The notes beneath the pieces were generated by a model. The model had not been told where the DNA came from and made no database searches. It saw nothing but the letters and a program-made list of their open reading frames with translations. 64,000 bases of DNA from Physcia stellaris (taxonomy: Eukaryota > Ascomycota > Lecanoromycetes > Caliciales > Physciaceae), in NCBI GenBank assembly GCA_018902385.1, contig JABSSW010000049.1, positions 84,405 through 148,404 on the forward strand, read 5' to 3'. A program made the position numbers and the translations under genes. This document shows positions 21,437 to 32,049 of this stretch, piece after piece (within the stretch, counting starts at the first letter, position 1; the number at the start of each line of letters is the position of its first letter).

Positions 21437-23820
21437 TCATGCTCTCCATATAGCATCTGCCATCTTGGTGACCTGCGCCATCTCATTCACATCATGCACC
21501 CGCACGATGTCAGCACCACCTTGGATAGCCGTGGAGACTGTCGCTGCTGTTCCCATTACTCTTTCACTAGGCTCGCTTACCCCGGTGATCTTGCCAATGA
21601 AGCCTTTTCTACTGGCGCCCACAACCCATGGAATACCTTTGAGTCCTTCGTATGCCCTGAGCTCGCCAAATCTTCTCAGTAATTCCAGATTTTGAGCCTG
21701 ATTCTTTGCGAAGCCAATGCCAGGGTCGAGTATCATGCGCCAGCGCCGAATGCCCGCTGCTTCTGCTGCGGCGACCCGTTGGACGAGTTCTTGCCCTACA
21801 CCTTCAACGATTCCAGTTGGGTAAGAGGTCATGCGATTCATAGTAGAAGGTGTCCCACGCATGTGCATCAGCACCACTGTGCAGCCTAATTTAGCAACCA
21901 GAGGCAGCATCTCTGCATCGAGGGTTCCTGCTGAAACATCGTTAACAACGTTCGCGCCAGCTTCTATTGCAGCTGCAGCCACAGAAGCACGGTATGTGTC
22001 AATGGAAAGAACCAATTTATCGAACGATGACTGAGAGCGTATGTGCTTGATTGTGGGTAAGACACGAGCGATTTCTTCTTCAGGACTGACATCTGGGGCA
22101 TTTGGACGACTTGACTGGCCACCAATATCAAGAAATGTGACACCTGCCGACACGAGAGATTCTAAATATGGTATCAGTGCCGACACTTCAGTCGGGTACA
22201 GGCCTCCGTCAGAAAACGAGTCCGGAGTGAGATTTAGAACTGCCATCAGCTGAGTCCGGCGACTCGGCGATTCTGATCGGAGCGGATCAACGCTTGAGGA
22301 CAGTGGAATTAGAGGAGACAGTGGAGGATGAGGTTTGGGAAGTGCCTCGAGACGATCACGAAATGTCGGTATAAGTCTGGCGGACGGAGGCCTGGAGTTT
22401 GGAATAAGACTGCATAATTTAGTGAGTCAAACTTTATGACTTGGTATAAGAGACTTACTCGCAAAGGGGCTTGAGTACAAATTCTCGTTCCGAAATTCGA
22501 GGATGAGGTATGGTGAGATCTTCTAGATTTACCTTTTCATCATCATATAGAAGAATGTCGAGATCTATCGGCCTTGGACCGTTTTCGACGGTCTTTTGGC
22601 GGCCGAGATCTTTTTCGATGAACTTTAGCTGTTCCAAGAGCTTACTTGGGTCGAGTGATGTTTCGATCTAAAATAGAAGTTTCTAAGTACTGACCTTATG
22701 TCACTGCGTCAGCACTTACCTGGCATACACCATTAATGAAGGGAGCTTGGTCTTCCATGTACATAGGAGTAGTCTCGTATAACGAACTCGTCCGGACAAC
22801 TTTCAGGTTCTGCGCTTCCATCGACTTACACGCTCGTTCTATCATGTCCATCCTATCACCAACATTACTCCCCAAAGCAACGTGCACAACATGATTATTA
22901 GGAAGGGGAGCTTCATTGAACGCAAAGCCCTTGACTTGTTCATAGGAAGTACGTAGCATATGAAGAGAAGCATTTATTTGTTGAAGAGTTGTAGGAGTTG
23001 TATCAATGGATTCTCTGTCTTCTAGAGATTTGTATTCGCGGTGCGTCTCCAGCGTAACGATGACAAGGTCCAGAGGAGGATTCTGTGGTTCACTATCGTG
23101 CAGCAAAAAAGCCGTCAATGCGAGACGGTGAATTATGTCGTCAACTTCTGCATATTTGCCGGAAAGTACACTTTGGATCATGCTGGTATGCAATTTGATT
23201 AGAGTATCGTGATCAAATCCGTCAATTTGGACACATGCTTGGCTTTGAGCAGATACGACACGATCAGCCACTGTGGACCTTGACTCCTGCGATGATGTGG
23301 AATGGCGGTATATAGTCCAGATCCTGATACCTAAAGTGTGTGTCATGCCATCGATGGCTGCCGACTTCAACCATTGTGTCCTATGTTTGATATCCAACAA
23401 AGCTTGAACAGGCTGTGTAGAGCCTCCCGTTCTCGACTGAACCCTCGGTTGGTATTTGATTAGCTCTGTTCTTTGATGCTTGAGACCTTCAGAATTATTT
23501 TCGGGAAAAGCTGGTTGTAATTCTAATTTCAACCAAGGCATTATTGGACATGCTACCAACAACTCCTCAAGACAATTATTACCACTTTCTATGATAGATT
23601 TAGAAGAGCTGAAGTTAGTCTGTAACGTTCGTAAAAATAGAGACCGAGTCGATGGTGTGAGACTTGAGGAGTTGTCATCGTACGGATGGAAACCGAACGA
23701 GATAGTGGCGACCTTGGTACCATGATCGATATGTACACTGCAAGGCCTTTGTAAGCTGTGTGCGCAGGTTCGAGATCTTTGAGTTTGGAAACCTAACGTA
23801 CAAAGGAGAAAAGCAGTAAG
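21437..23820 (-). CDS. FOL1: Trifunctional folate synthesis protein (DHNA / HPPK / DHPS)
   Basis: The fungal Fol1 type protein carries dihydroneopterin aldolase, hydroxymethyl-pterin pyrophosphokinase and dihydropteroate synthase, making dihydropteroate for folate. Exons ending at 22720, 22667-22459 and 22409-21437 are well supported (donors GTAAGT twice). HPPK is split over the first junction: HVALGSNVGDRMDMIERACK, then GPRPIDLDILLYDDEKV. DHPS shows LNLTPDSFSDGG, DIGGQSSRP, SIDTYRASVAAAAIEAGAN, HMRGTPSTM, DPGIGFAKN and GASRKGFIG. The long first exon holds a divergent aldolase-like region (CVQIDGFDHDTLIKLHTSMI). The N-terminus is unresolved: the frame is open back to 23820, and a further upstream basic stretch from a Met at 23986 could be a mitochondrial leader joined by an intron I could not place. 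Confidence 0.9.
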
Positions 23821-24291
23821 TTATAATTCCTTCAGCCCCTCTTGGACGCGATTTTATCATATAGAGCCTTGATGGATGGAATTTATGCAGCAATCCATGG
23901 GATTTGTTGGGGCGAGCGAGTTGTATTCGGGATTGGCAATATTTCGTTGTCAGCCTTCTGATCCCGAGCAACGTATGTGCAGTCATAACAATTGGAGTAG
24001 CTTATTATTGGATCTGAATGAACAGATTACCGGGGAGTACTATGATAGTAGTCACCACCAGAGCTGAAAATTGAAGTCCACTCCATCCATATCTTAGGTA
24101 AGCGCCAAGTCATGCGCAAACGGGCCGAGGCGGTTTCTCCGATGAACCTCGGCATGCGGAGGACCTGCTGCTTCTGCTTCAAAGTCCATCCCCACATACT
24201 AATATCTCTCCTCTTTCCTCTTCTTTGACTTCTCTTCTCTTCCTTTTTCAATAAATCTTGATCAAAGTCGTCTCCGAAATAAAGAATCACC
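23821..24291. other. Divergent upstream region of FOL1 and the nitronate monooxygenase gene
   Basis: It may include the first exon of FOL1. A minus-strand frame from 23986 opens with TAHTLLGIRRLTTKYCQSRI, rich in Arg/Lys and poor in acidic residues, as in mitochondrial leaders. The right end is a CT-rich leader just before the ATG at 24292. Confidence 0.4.
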
Positions 24292-25490
24292 ATGGCGTCT
24301 CCTCGTAAGCGTGCCCCCTAATAATGCTAAATTCATCTGCTAACAGCATCATCCAGAACAACTCCGCACAACAGTCACCGACCTCCTGAAGATTAACCAC
24401 CCCATCATGCTCGCCGGTATGAACGTCGCCGCAGGCCCCAAACTGGCAGCAGCCGTCACCAACGCCGGCGGTCTCGGCGTCATTGGTGGCGTGGGCTACA
24501 CACCCGACATGTTGCGAGAGCAAATCGCCGAGCTCAAAGGCTACCTAAAAGACAAGAACGCTCCCTTCGGCGTCGACCTTCTGATCCCACAAGTTGGCGG
24601 GAGTGCAAGGAAAACCAAGTAAGCACAGCTCACCCATCAAACCCTGGCCTCCCAGCGCTGACTTCCCTTTCCCGTTCCATAGCTACGACTACACAAAAGG
24701 CAAGCTCGACGACCTAGTCACCATAATCATCGACTCCGGCGCCTCCCTCTTCGTCTCCGCCGTCGGCGTCCCACCCGCCCACGTCGTGCAACGCCTGCAC
24801 AAAGCCGGCGTCTTGTACATGAACATGATCGGGCACCCGAAGCACGTGCAGAAATGCCTCGACGTCGGCGTCGACATGATCTGCGCGCAAGGCGGCGAAG
24901 GCGGAGGCCACACCGGCGATGTGCCAACAACCATACTCATCCCCACCGTGGCGCAGATGTGCAGGGGCAAGAAGAGCCCGCTGACAGGGCAAGAAGTGCA
25001 AGTCGTCGCCGCGGGCGGATTATTCAATGGACAAAGTCTGGCCGCGGCGTTGATGCTGGGCGCGAGCGCGGTGTGGATCGGGACGCGGTTCGTGCTGAGT
25101 GAGGAGGCCGGGGCGCCGAAAGCGCATCAGGAGGCTGTGCGGACGGCGGGGTTTGACGATAATGTGCGGACTATTATCTTCACCGGACGGCCGTTGCGGG
25201 TGCGGAAGAACCCGTATATTGAGAACTGGGAGAACAATCGCGCGCAGGAGATCAAGGAACTCACGGCCAAGGGGACGATACCCGTGGAACATGATTTCGA
25301 GACGCTGGGGGATGACATTGATGATGACACCATGGATAATGCGAGGCCATTCCTGATGGGCAAGGCGGCAGCGGTGGTGAATGAGCGGAAGAGCGCGAAG
25401 GAGATTGTGGATGAGATGGTTGGGGAGGCGGTGCAGTGTTTGGGCAGCGGGCAGAAATTGCTGACGGGGGCGGTGAAGAGCAAGCTGTGA
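24292..25490 (+). CDS. Nitronate monooxygenase (2-nitropropane dioxygenase family)
   Basis: These FMN enzymes oxidise alkyl nitronates, such as propionate 3-nitronate, protecting against nitro toxins. Three exons fit: 24292-24304, 24357-24618 and 24683-25490, with introns of 52 and 64 nt that keep phase (MASP, then QQLRTTVTDLLK; SARKTN, then YDYTKGKLDD). The fold hallmarks are NHPIMLAGMNVAAGPKLAAA, AGGLGVIGGVGYTPDMLREQ, GVDMICAQGGEGGGHTGDVP, where the GGH motif is where the family's catalytic His is expected, VAAGGLFNGQSLAAALMLGA and VWIGTRFVLSEEA. The product is about 361 residues, normal for the family. The first exon is only 13 nt, so an annotation that ignores it would start at an internal Met. 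It is transcribed divergently from FOL1. Confidence 0.92.
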
Positions 25491-26012
25491 GAGTAAGAAA
25501 GAGAAAAAGAGAAATGGACAGGGTTGGAGAATGCGCACGGAGTACCTAGTATGCAAGGAGAAGGTCCCGATACGCATAGCACCTATGATGAGACGATTAG
25601 CATGCTTCTTCTATTGTACATATCCTCAGCATGTCTAAATCAGCAGCGATTCAATCGAATCCCCTTCTCGCTCAGATCCTTCAATGACCTGAGAAACACC
25701 GCTAAGAGCGCAAAACATAACTCCTTAGGATCCCGGAACATGATGGAAAATCTCGGATCATGGAAGTATCCGGAACCTACGCATCTCCTACTTACTACGG
25801 ATTCCTTGGTACCTACCCTGAGATAAGGCCCGAAGTCCGGTCCAGCAGAGGTGGGAGAGGGTAATACGATTAGCTAGAAGTCAGATTTATCCGAAGTGAA
25901 TCAAAGTATCATGGATACCTAGGTAGCAGAACCAGAAAAAAGCTGAAATGGAAAAAAGAAAACAAAATCTAAGCAAGCAAACGCGCATTCAAATCCCACC
26001 CCCAACCCCAAG
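25491..26012. other. Convergent 3' spacer
   Basis: The two flanking genes face each other. No further gene was seen, and this is presumably 3' UTRs. Confidence 0.45.
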
Positions 26013-27230
26013 TCACGGATAAATCTCCCACAAAGCATCCGCCTCCCCCCACGCCCCCTTCTCCTCCGCAAACACCTTCCTGACCATCTCGCAAAACCGC
26101 CGATACCCCCTCCCCAACTTCCTCCTCAGCCTCCCACAATCCACCCCGCCCCCACCCCTCGGCTCAGGGATAACAACATCAACATCCACCCCCCAAGACA
26201 ACAACACCCTCTTCCGCCCCCTCTCATCCCTCTCCCGAACCGTCTCAATGAACAAATTCCCCTCCCCATCACTCAGTCTCCGGAGCACCTTCGTCCCGCC
26301 CTCTGCATTATGCGGCACGATGCGGATGATCTCGCACGCGGTGCAATCGTCTGGGCTGGGGGCGTCCACTGCGGCATGCGGAACAGCGGCGAGGACTCGG
26401 AGGCGATGCTGCCGTTGCGGTGGTCGAGGGATTGGCTTAGTTGGCGCGGGTGGAAGCGCGGGTTGTATTCCAGCGGGGCGGAGATCTGGCGCTGGCGCAG
26501 AGGCGTGGTTTCGTTGGGGCTGGGGGAGGGCGAGGGTTGTGGTGCTTGATCGGTGGGGGGAGAGTAAGGAGAGCATGCTTGCGATGCTGCCTTTGCGCGA
26601 GTCTAGCGGCGTGGAGGCGAGCGTGGTGGAGCCGGTTGAGAGGCCTGGGGGGGAGGGCAGTGAAGACCCTGGGGTGCAAGAGCCGGGGGTTGGGTTCGTG
26701 CTGGGGTCCTGCTCCTTTGCTTTCTCGTTCTCCTTTGCGGAAGAGGAGGCCTCGAACGCGCTGCGCTGTTTCTCGGCGCAGGTTTTGCGCGCTTTCTGCA
26801 CTTTGGTGGCGAGGGGGGAGGTGCGGCAGGTTTGGAGCAGGCGGCGCGTCTCGAGGGCTTCGGGGCTTTCGCGGAGGATGGTTTGGCGCACTTTGCTTAG
26901 TTTGCGGTGGAGCTCGTCGCTGATTTTTTCGACCTTTGTGCGTTGGGCGTCCTTCCAGATTCGGCGCTCGTTGTCGATGTCGCGGTGATAGGCATTGCTG
27001 CGCGGGCTGTGGCGGAGGAGGTGACGCTCGCTTTCTACTCCGCTGCGGAAGGAGATGTGGCTTTGGGAGAGGCTCTCTCGACTGTAACTCGCTGTGTTGG
27101 CTTGGTAGCTGCTGTTGTTGGATCTGTGCTGCGAGGCAGAGGAGGAGGTGGAAAGGGGAGGCGCTCGGCTGTTGGCATCGATATTGACAGACATGATGCC
27201 CCAGTTGTCGATTCTCTGAGGAGCAAACAT
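26013..27230 (-). CDS. Uncharacterised 405-residue protein
   Basis: A single long frame, MFAPQRIDNWGIMSVNIDAN..., runs to a stop after ...WGEADALWEIYP. A second Met (MSVNIDANSRAPPL) is an alternative start. The N-terminal 90 residues are Ser/Asn-rich. A charged, probably helical segment follows (NERRIWKDAQRTKVEKISDE and on). The middle is Pro/Ser-rich and disordered, with KGSIASMLSLLSPHRSS. The C-terminal 110 residues look folded: a CTACEIIRIVP segment, then FIETVRERDERGRKRVLLSW and GYRRFCEMVRKVFAEEK. No known domain was recognised. The coding strand is strongly GC-skewed in codon position three, which produces long shadow frames on the other strand. Confidence 0.7.
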   Translation of the reverse strand: MFAPQRIDNWGIMSVNIDANSRAPPLSTSSSASQHRSNNSSYQANTASYSRESLSQSHISFRSGVESERHLLRHSPRSNAYHRDIDNERRIWKDAQRTKVEKISDELHRKLSKVRQTILRESPEALETRRLLQTCRTSPLATKVQKARKTCAEKQRSAFEASSSAKENEKAKEQDPSTNPTPGSCTPGSSLPSPPGLSTGSTTLASTPLDSRKGSIASMLSLLSPHRSSTTTLALPQPQRNHASAPAPDLRPAGIQPALPPAPTKPIPRPPQRQHRLRVLAAVPHAAVDAPSPDDCTACEIIRIVPHNAEGGTKVLRRLSDGEGNLFIETVRERDERGRKRVLLSWGVDVDVVIPEPRGGGGVDCGRLRRKLGRGYRRFCEMVRKVFAEEKGAWGEADALWEIYP

Positions 27231-29049
27231 TTTCTCTGATTTATGTTTGGCTTGCTGGTGAACTGTAGATAGGAGGGCCGGATTGTTGTGCTACCTTTGG
27301 GATGGGTGATGGCTCACAGCAGGTGGATATGTAGAGGCTTATACAAGGGTTTACAAGCAATGTCACGTGTCGTTGTGATAGAACGATCTGGCAGCAATTC
27401 TGTATGAGTGGAAAAAGTTGCAGAAGAAAGGCAGAGAGAGGAGGTGTAGAGAATGTATTTATGCACAACTGCTGTTGAGCTATGGTTCAACATTGCTGAG
27501 AATGGGACTATTCTGATTGGTCCATCTTAGCCTCCATCCCCAATACTCCATTCGGGCCTCAACGGCTTGGACATTGGGCGAGGAACATCCGAGCATAGCT
27601 ACAAGAGAAGTACGGGGACCGAAAGTTGCAACCTTAGTACGCCTGGAGGCCCCACACAAGAACCACATTGACTTCAGAAGAGATGTGAACCAAGACAGTA
27701 AGGAAACATCTCGGATATTACCCTGAACTTCTGAGGTGAGCCTCAGGCGTACATAGTTCATGAGAGATGGTCATAATGTTGCTTGTTAGAAAGCAAGACG
27801 CTCATGCTGTAAGCAGCATTACAACAATCCCCTAATATGGGTCTGCATTGCCAACGATGTCTGTTCTCCCTTTTCGGTACAGTCTAAGAGACCGGAACGT
27901 CGAGGGAGCTTTTGTTGAGAAAAGCTACCTACGGGCTAAGCTACGAATAAGATAGTGAGAACCATGGAAATCTAACCTTAAGCGCAGTTTGACAGGACAG
28001 AGCAACCGAACCTTCTCAACTTAAAAATGCGCATGCTACGATTGATTGAAAGGACTTTCTTTCACGACGAAAGCAAGAGGGCATCGCTTTCCCTCTTGTG
28101 AAATCAGACAGCTCTACTGAATCACGAATTAAAGAGTGAACAGAGCAGCCTCCCGTTCTCGAAAATAGAAAAGACATAGACAGAAGAGAAAAAAAGTCTA
28201 TTTGGCTTACCGGCTCATCATGGATAGTCAACCGAAAAGTCAACTAGAAGTCACCCGAAAGCGTACCGATGTCATGTTAATACGAGAACTCACCTTATTC
28301 ATCACTCTAGCCTTTTACAGATCTTGGAAGGGACGATAAGAGTTCCTTGAGCATATTACATGGAGCCACCTCCTGAGCATAGACTCACTCGGGCTTCGGA
28401 AGTTCGGAGCGCCGCGGTCGACGCGATTGCTGCCAACTACTGCTACTTACTTGGCATTAATTGAACCTTAGGAGCCAAGTGGCTCGGGTCATTTTTTCCC
28501 CCAATCGGTGACAGTGTTTTTGAGGGTTGTTGTAGCTGTACAATGGTAGAGAAGGGGATGAAGTCGAAAAAGACGTCGATGCCAACCCCACGCTAGGGAA
28601 ATCCCGTGACCAGGACAGGGGTCTAGGTATCCTCGCCCGAAAGCAAAACCAACCTCGTGCCCATCATCCTTTACACCTTCGTCCGTATTGCGATGAAGGA
28701 CAGTAAGAACGAAGAATGCATTACATCGCAGACTTTGCACAGATGTAGGGGAATAACAGTTAGCAAAACGCCCTTTCTTTTTCACCCGGGACCTTGACTT
28801 GACTGCTCAAGCTTCATCGTATGTAAAATTGAAGATCTCTTAATCAGATCCTTATTATAGTATCCTTTCCTTTGTGTATCATCGCAGGTAAAACTCTATT
28901 GTTGGTGAAAGAATTCGAAAAAAAATCGCATACACAATCCCAAAAAACACAAAAAAAAAAAGCATCCCAATCACCGCACTACCCAATCCCAAACCCCAAA
29001 CTCCCATCCCAAAAAACCCTCCAAAAAAATTCCTCCTTAAACCCCCAAC
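27231..29049. other. 1.8-kb spacer, no recognisable gene
   Basis: Short frames only. The left edge is the promoter of the minus-strand gene. No RNA gene or repeat was recognised. The right end, near 28910-29045, is A- and C-rich with several A runs, the 3' flank of the secreted-protein gene. Confidence 0.45.
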
Positions 29050-29484
29050 TCAAACACTCTCATGATACCTCACACTCTTCCACCCCTTCCCCTTCGACTC
29101 ACCCATAACACTGACACAACTCCTCCCCTTCTTCGGCGCCTCAATCGTCACGCCCACCTGATGCCCACATTTATCATCGGAGAAGGCATCCAGCCCGGCG
29201 ATCTTGTACGGCGCCGTGCCCCAATTGATGCCCACGTTGTCGCTCACGGGCGTGAATGGGATGCAATCGCCCATTATCTTGGGGCGGGAACCGCCCCACC
29301 CGCCTTTGCAGGTGCGGTCGGTTGGCGCGTAGGAGGAGAGCCAGCCGTAGTGGCCGCGCTCTTCGAGGGTGGAGGGGAAGTTGGTGAAGAGGGGCTCGGT
29401 GGTGTTGGTGGGGGCGTCGAGCGGGAGGGCGGTGGTGAGGAGGGGGAGGGAGAGGGAGAGGAGGAGTGTGGTTGGGATGAGCAT
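29050..29484 (-). CDS. Small secreted protein with four cysteines
   Basis: 144 residues in a single exon. A clear signal peptide (MLIPTTLLLSLSLPLLTTA) is followed by LPLDAPTNTTEP and a compact domain. Cysteines occur in DRTCKGG, GDCIPF, DKCGHQ and RSCVSV, enough for two disulfides. The DAFSDDKCG element resembles FYNDDRCGG in the secreted protein at 13,297-13,960, so the two may belong to one broad family. No enzyme motif is present. Size, signal and cysteine content fit a candidate effector or surface protein, but the function is unknown. Confidence 0.78.
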   Translation of the reverse strand: MLIPTTLLLSLSLPLLTTALPLDAPTNTTEPLFTNFPSTLEERGHYGWLSSYAPTDRTCKGGWGGSRPKIMGDCIPFTPVSDNVGINWGTAPYKIAGLDAFSDDKCGHQVGVTIEAPKKGRSCVSVMGESKGKGWKSVRYHESV

Positions 29485-30384
29485 CTTGTTATTCTGCTGT
29501 TTTTGTCTCGTTGGTTTTTTGTTGTGGATTGACTGACCTGCAGTGGGTTCGTGAAATGTAGACTGGCCTGCAGTGGATCGTTATAGGGATCGTTCGTCTT
29601 TAAAAGGTACAATAATTGAAGTTATTCGTGAAGTTCGTGTAGATCGTGGACTTTGGGGCTATGGCTATCTGTCCGATATATATCCATCTCTTTGTTCGGA
29701 TCGATCTCTTTGAGATTAGGCTGGGGCTGCTTGGCTTCGATTGTGGGTTCAAAATTATGTTGGGCATCGCTGACAAAGACAACTTGTTTTGAAACAATGA
29801 GGAGCTTAGTATTGTTCTTGAGGGGAGTTGGAGGGTAGTATCATATACCTTACTGTTGATCTGAATAGGACATACCGAGTTCATGGCTCATGTCAACTGA
29901 TGCTACTGAGGCATAGCCTGGTGCGCTTGTCTCTTCGTGCTAGGTACCATCTGGCCTGAATCTTTCTGGTTTTCTAGCAATGACAATCCACTTCGACGTG
30001 GTCGTCCTACGTCTCAACAGCTTTGTTGAGTAACAGAGAATTGGGCGCAGGGACAAGTCGACTAAGTGGAAGAGGAAAACAGACAATGGCGGCGTCAATG
30101 ACATAGACACTTGCCCTCCACTTGAAAGCCTAGATCTAGTATAACATAAGGGTTTACTTGACACCCAGGAAGGCCTCAACAGGCCTCAGAAATCGACAGT
30201 GAACGTTCAAAAAAGAACAGGGGACTTGAGAAGATGTAGCTGGAGAGTGGGGCCCTGGGACTTGAAGTTGAGATAAGCAAGAGTCCCCCAATTATGCTAA
30301 CCTGGTAGTATATAAAGCCTAGTCACACCTGAAGATGTCAAGCACCAAGCGCCATTTGTCGCACCTTGAACGGTAGTGAACCCT
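29485..30384. other. Spacer, no gene seen
   Basis: Contains the upstream region of the secreted-protein gene (left) and the 3' flank of the repeat-peptide gene (right). A CTGACCTGCAGTGG word occurs twice near 29532-29580 in slightly altered form. No gene was recognised. Confidence 0.4.
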
Positions 30385-30951
30385 TTATAAGGGACATCCT
30401 TCGCCTTCGCCTGTTGATATGGTATTAGACAAGGCCACTAAATACCAAACGGTAGGTAATTGCTTACAAATAATGTCTCGATCCATCTCCCAGAACACTC
30501 CACCGATCTGATCCTTGTCGACGGCCTTGACACCATCACTGTTGTCATTATCACGTGCTTTGACAGCTGGGTTAAAAGGACATCCTGCGCCTTCGCCTAT
30601 TGAGATGATATTAGACAAGGCCACGGAACATCAAAGGATGGATAGCTACTTACAAAAAATCTCTGGATCAATCGACCAGGCCACTCCACCGGCTTGGCCT
30701 AGAGTCTCAAGAGTCTCATCATCAACATCACTAGTATCGGTATCCTCACGAGCTTTAATAGCTGACTCAGAAGAACATCCCTCGCCCTCGCCTATTTGTT
30801 ATTGTTATCAGATAATACTCCAAAAGTATGGATGGTACTAGCTGCTTACAAACAATATTGTTATCCATAATCCAGCCTAATTCTAGATTTTGGTCTCCCA
30901 GCGGGTCTTTTTTTATATCAGTAATATCGGCATCCTCACGTGCTCTGATAG
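30385..30951 (-). repeat. Tandemly duplicated exon-intron units
   Basis: Exons 3 and 4 and the short exon 5 start with near-identical coding sequence (GC GAG/GAA GGC GAG/GCA GGA TGT). The introns before exons 4 and 5 share a 16-base stretch reading GTGGCCTTGTCTAATA on the minus strand. Unit length is about 190 bases. Similarity across introns as well as exons points to recent tandem duplication of exon-plus-intron blocks. Confidence 0.75.
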
Positions 30952-31086
30952 CTACACAGTATCAAAGTCAGGATCGCGACAATGTGAGGTATCAAGATGC
31001 AGCTTACCTTGGTCGACAGGTAACGCATGAGCTGTCAGTGTGGAAAGAGCTAGGATAGAGAGATACAATATCCTCGGGGAAGGCAT
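30385..31086 (-). CDS. Secreted repeat-peptide precursor with CEGxGC motifs in duplicated exons
   Basis: Five exons on the minus strand: 31086-31008, 30951-30850, 30791-30654, 30596-30468 and 30410-30385. Introns are 56-58 nt, every one phase 1, with GTAAG donors and TAG or CAG acceptors; the frame closes at 157 residues. Exon 1 gives a signal peptide and short pro-part (MPSPRILYLSILALSTLTAH, then ALPVDQ). Each later exon ends just before a repeat that opens CEGEGC or CEGAGC: CEGEGCSSESAIKARED, CEGAGCPFNPAVKARDND, then CEGEGCPL and the stop. Exon 2 begins AIRARED, a repeat lacking the CEG part. Between repeats are acidic linkers with a single Trp (GWIMDN, AWSIDP, FWEMDR). The layout recalls fungal pheromone, RiPP or Kex2-processed repeat precursors, but the usual Lys-Arg sites are absent (KAR or RAR instead), so processing is inference. 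No partner modifying gene was seen nearby. Confidence 0.72.
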
Positions 31087-32049
31087 CGAAACACTGGGAC
31101 AAAAGGTCTTTGGACTGTGGGAGGGAAAACCAAGACTTTCTATTTTTGGTAAAGGACCAGATTGACCTTGAAAGCGTGGGAGATATGGGATAAATCGTCT
31201 TGTTATCAGGCGCTTTAATACCCTCGAGGACTGATTAGGAATCTCGAAACCAGATCCACCTCGTATTGGCTTGGTGTTCGGATATGAGCATGTGACTTAT
31301 CGTTAAAGATGATCTTTCTCAGAAACGGATCAGTTGGAGTTGTACAGAGCATATGGTTCGGGGAATATACACAGCCTGGGGAACCCTGTTGCAGCACGAG
31401 CATCCAAAGGAGGCTACGGTATTCCTACCATGTAATCCTCAGAGAGCCGATTGGATGGCTTGAGCAACAATCACCCGTTTGCGGACCTCGATGCCTGAAT
31501 TCTGACGCAAACTGAGGGCGATAATTGCGGCAAGGTCGTCATTGCTGGAAGATGTGAATCACAGAGCAGGAATACGAGGCTTATAGCCATCTAAAACAAC
31601 GTCAGCGGCTTATGGATCTGTGAACATTATCGTGTCGCAGAATATGCATGTCAGATCGGGCTATGCCGTTGTGCTACTTGGTGTCGCACCAAATGTCATC
31701 GCGGCCCCCAAATCGTCAGCAATGATCAACGATGATCCCCCGCGCAGTCGAGTGGATGTTATAATGCGTAGCTGTGTCTCTTACTATAGAGAGTACAGTT
31801 GCATCATGACGCCTCTGTTTCAGAGCTGAGCGTAGAGACAGTGGTACCGTTGGGGGCTGCTGATAGTTGGATCTAGAGTCAAAGCTCTTTTCAGAAAGTG
31901 CTTACAACGTGATTTGAGGCTCGCAGGCCCAACAATATTATTCAGTCCATGGATCTGAAAAATCGTTGTATCTGAACTTTAACAAACCACACTTTCACGC
32001 TAAGGACTTTGTGCTGGCATACGACACTACATTCGATTTTTCAGCCACG
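31087..32049. other. Spacer between two divergent genes
   Basis: Promoter DNA for the repeat-peptide gene and for the membrane-protein gene at 32050. The frames at 31309-31515 and 31620-31829 have no support. Confidence 0.4.

Noticed and set aside
24689-25582. Long minus-strand frames opposite the nitronate monooxygenase
   Set aside because: Shadow frames of a GC-rich coding exon; Arg- and His-rich low-complexity translations.
26248-26988. 246-codon plus-strand frame opposite the 405-residue protein
   Set aside because: Produced by third-position bias of the minus-strand gene. The minus-strand protein has more natural composition and a helical, folded C-terminus.
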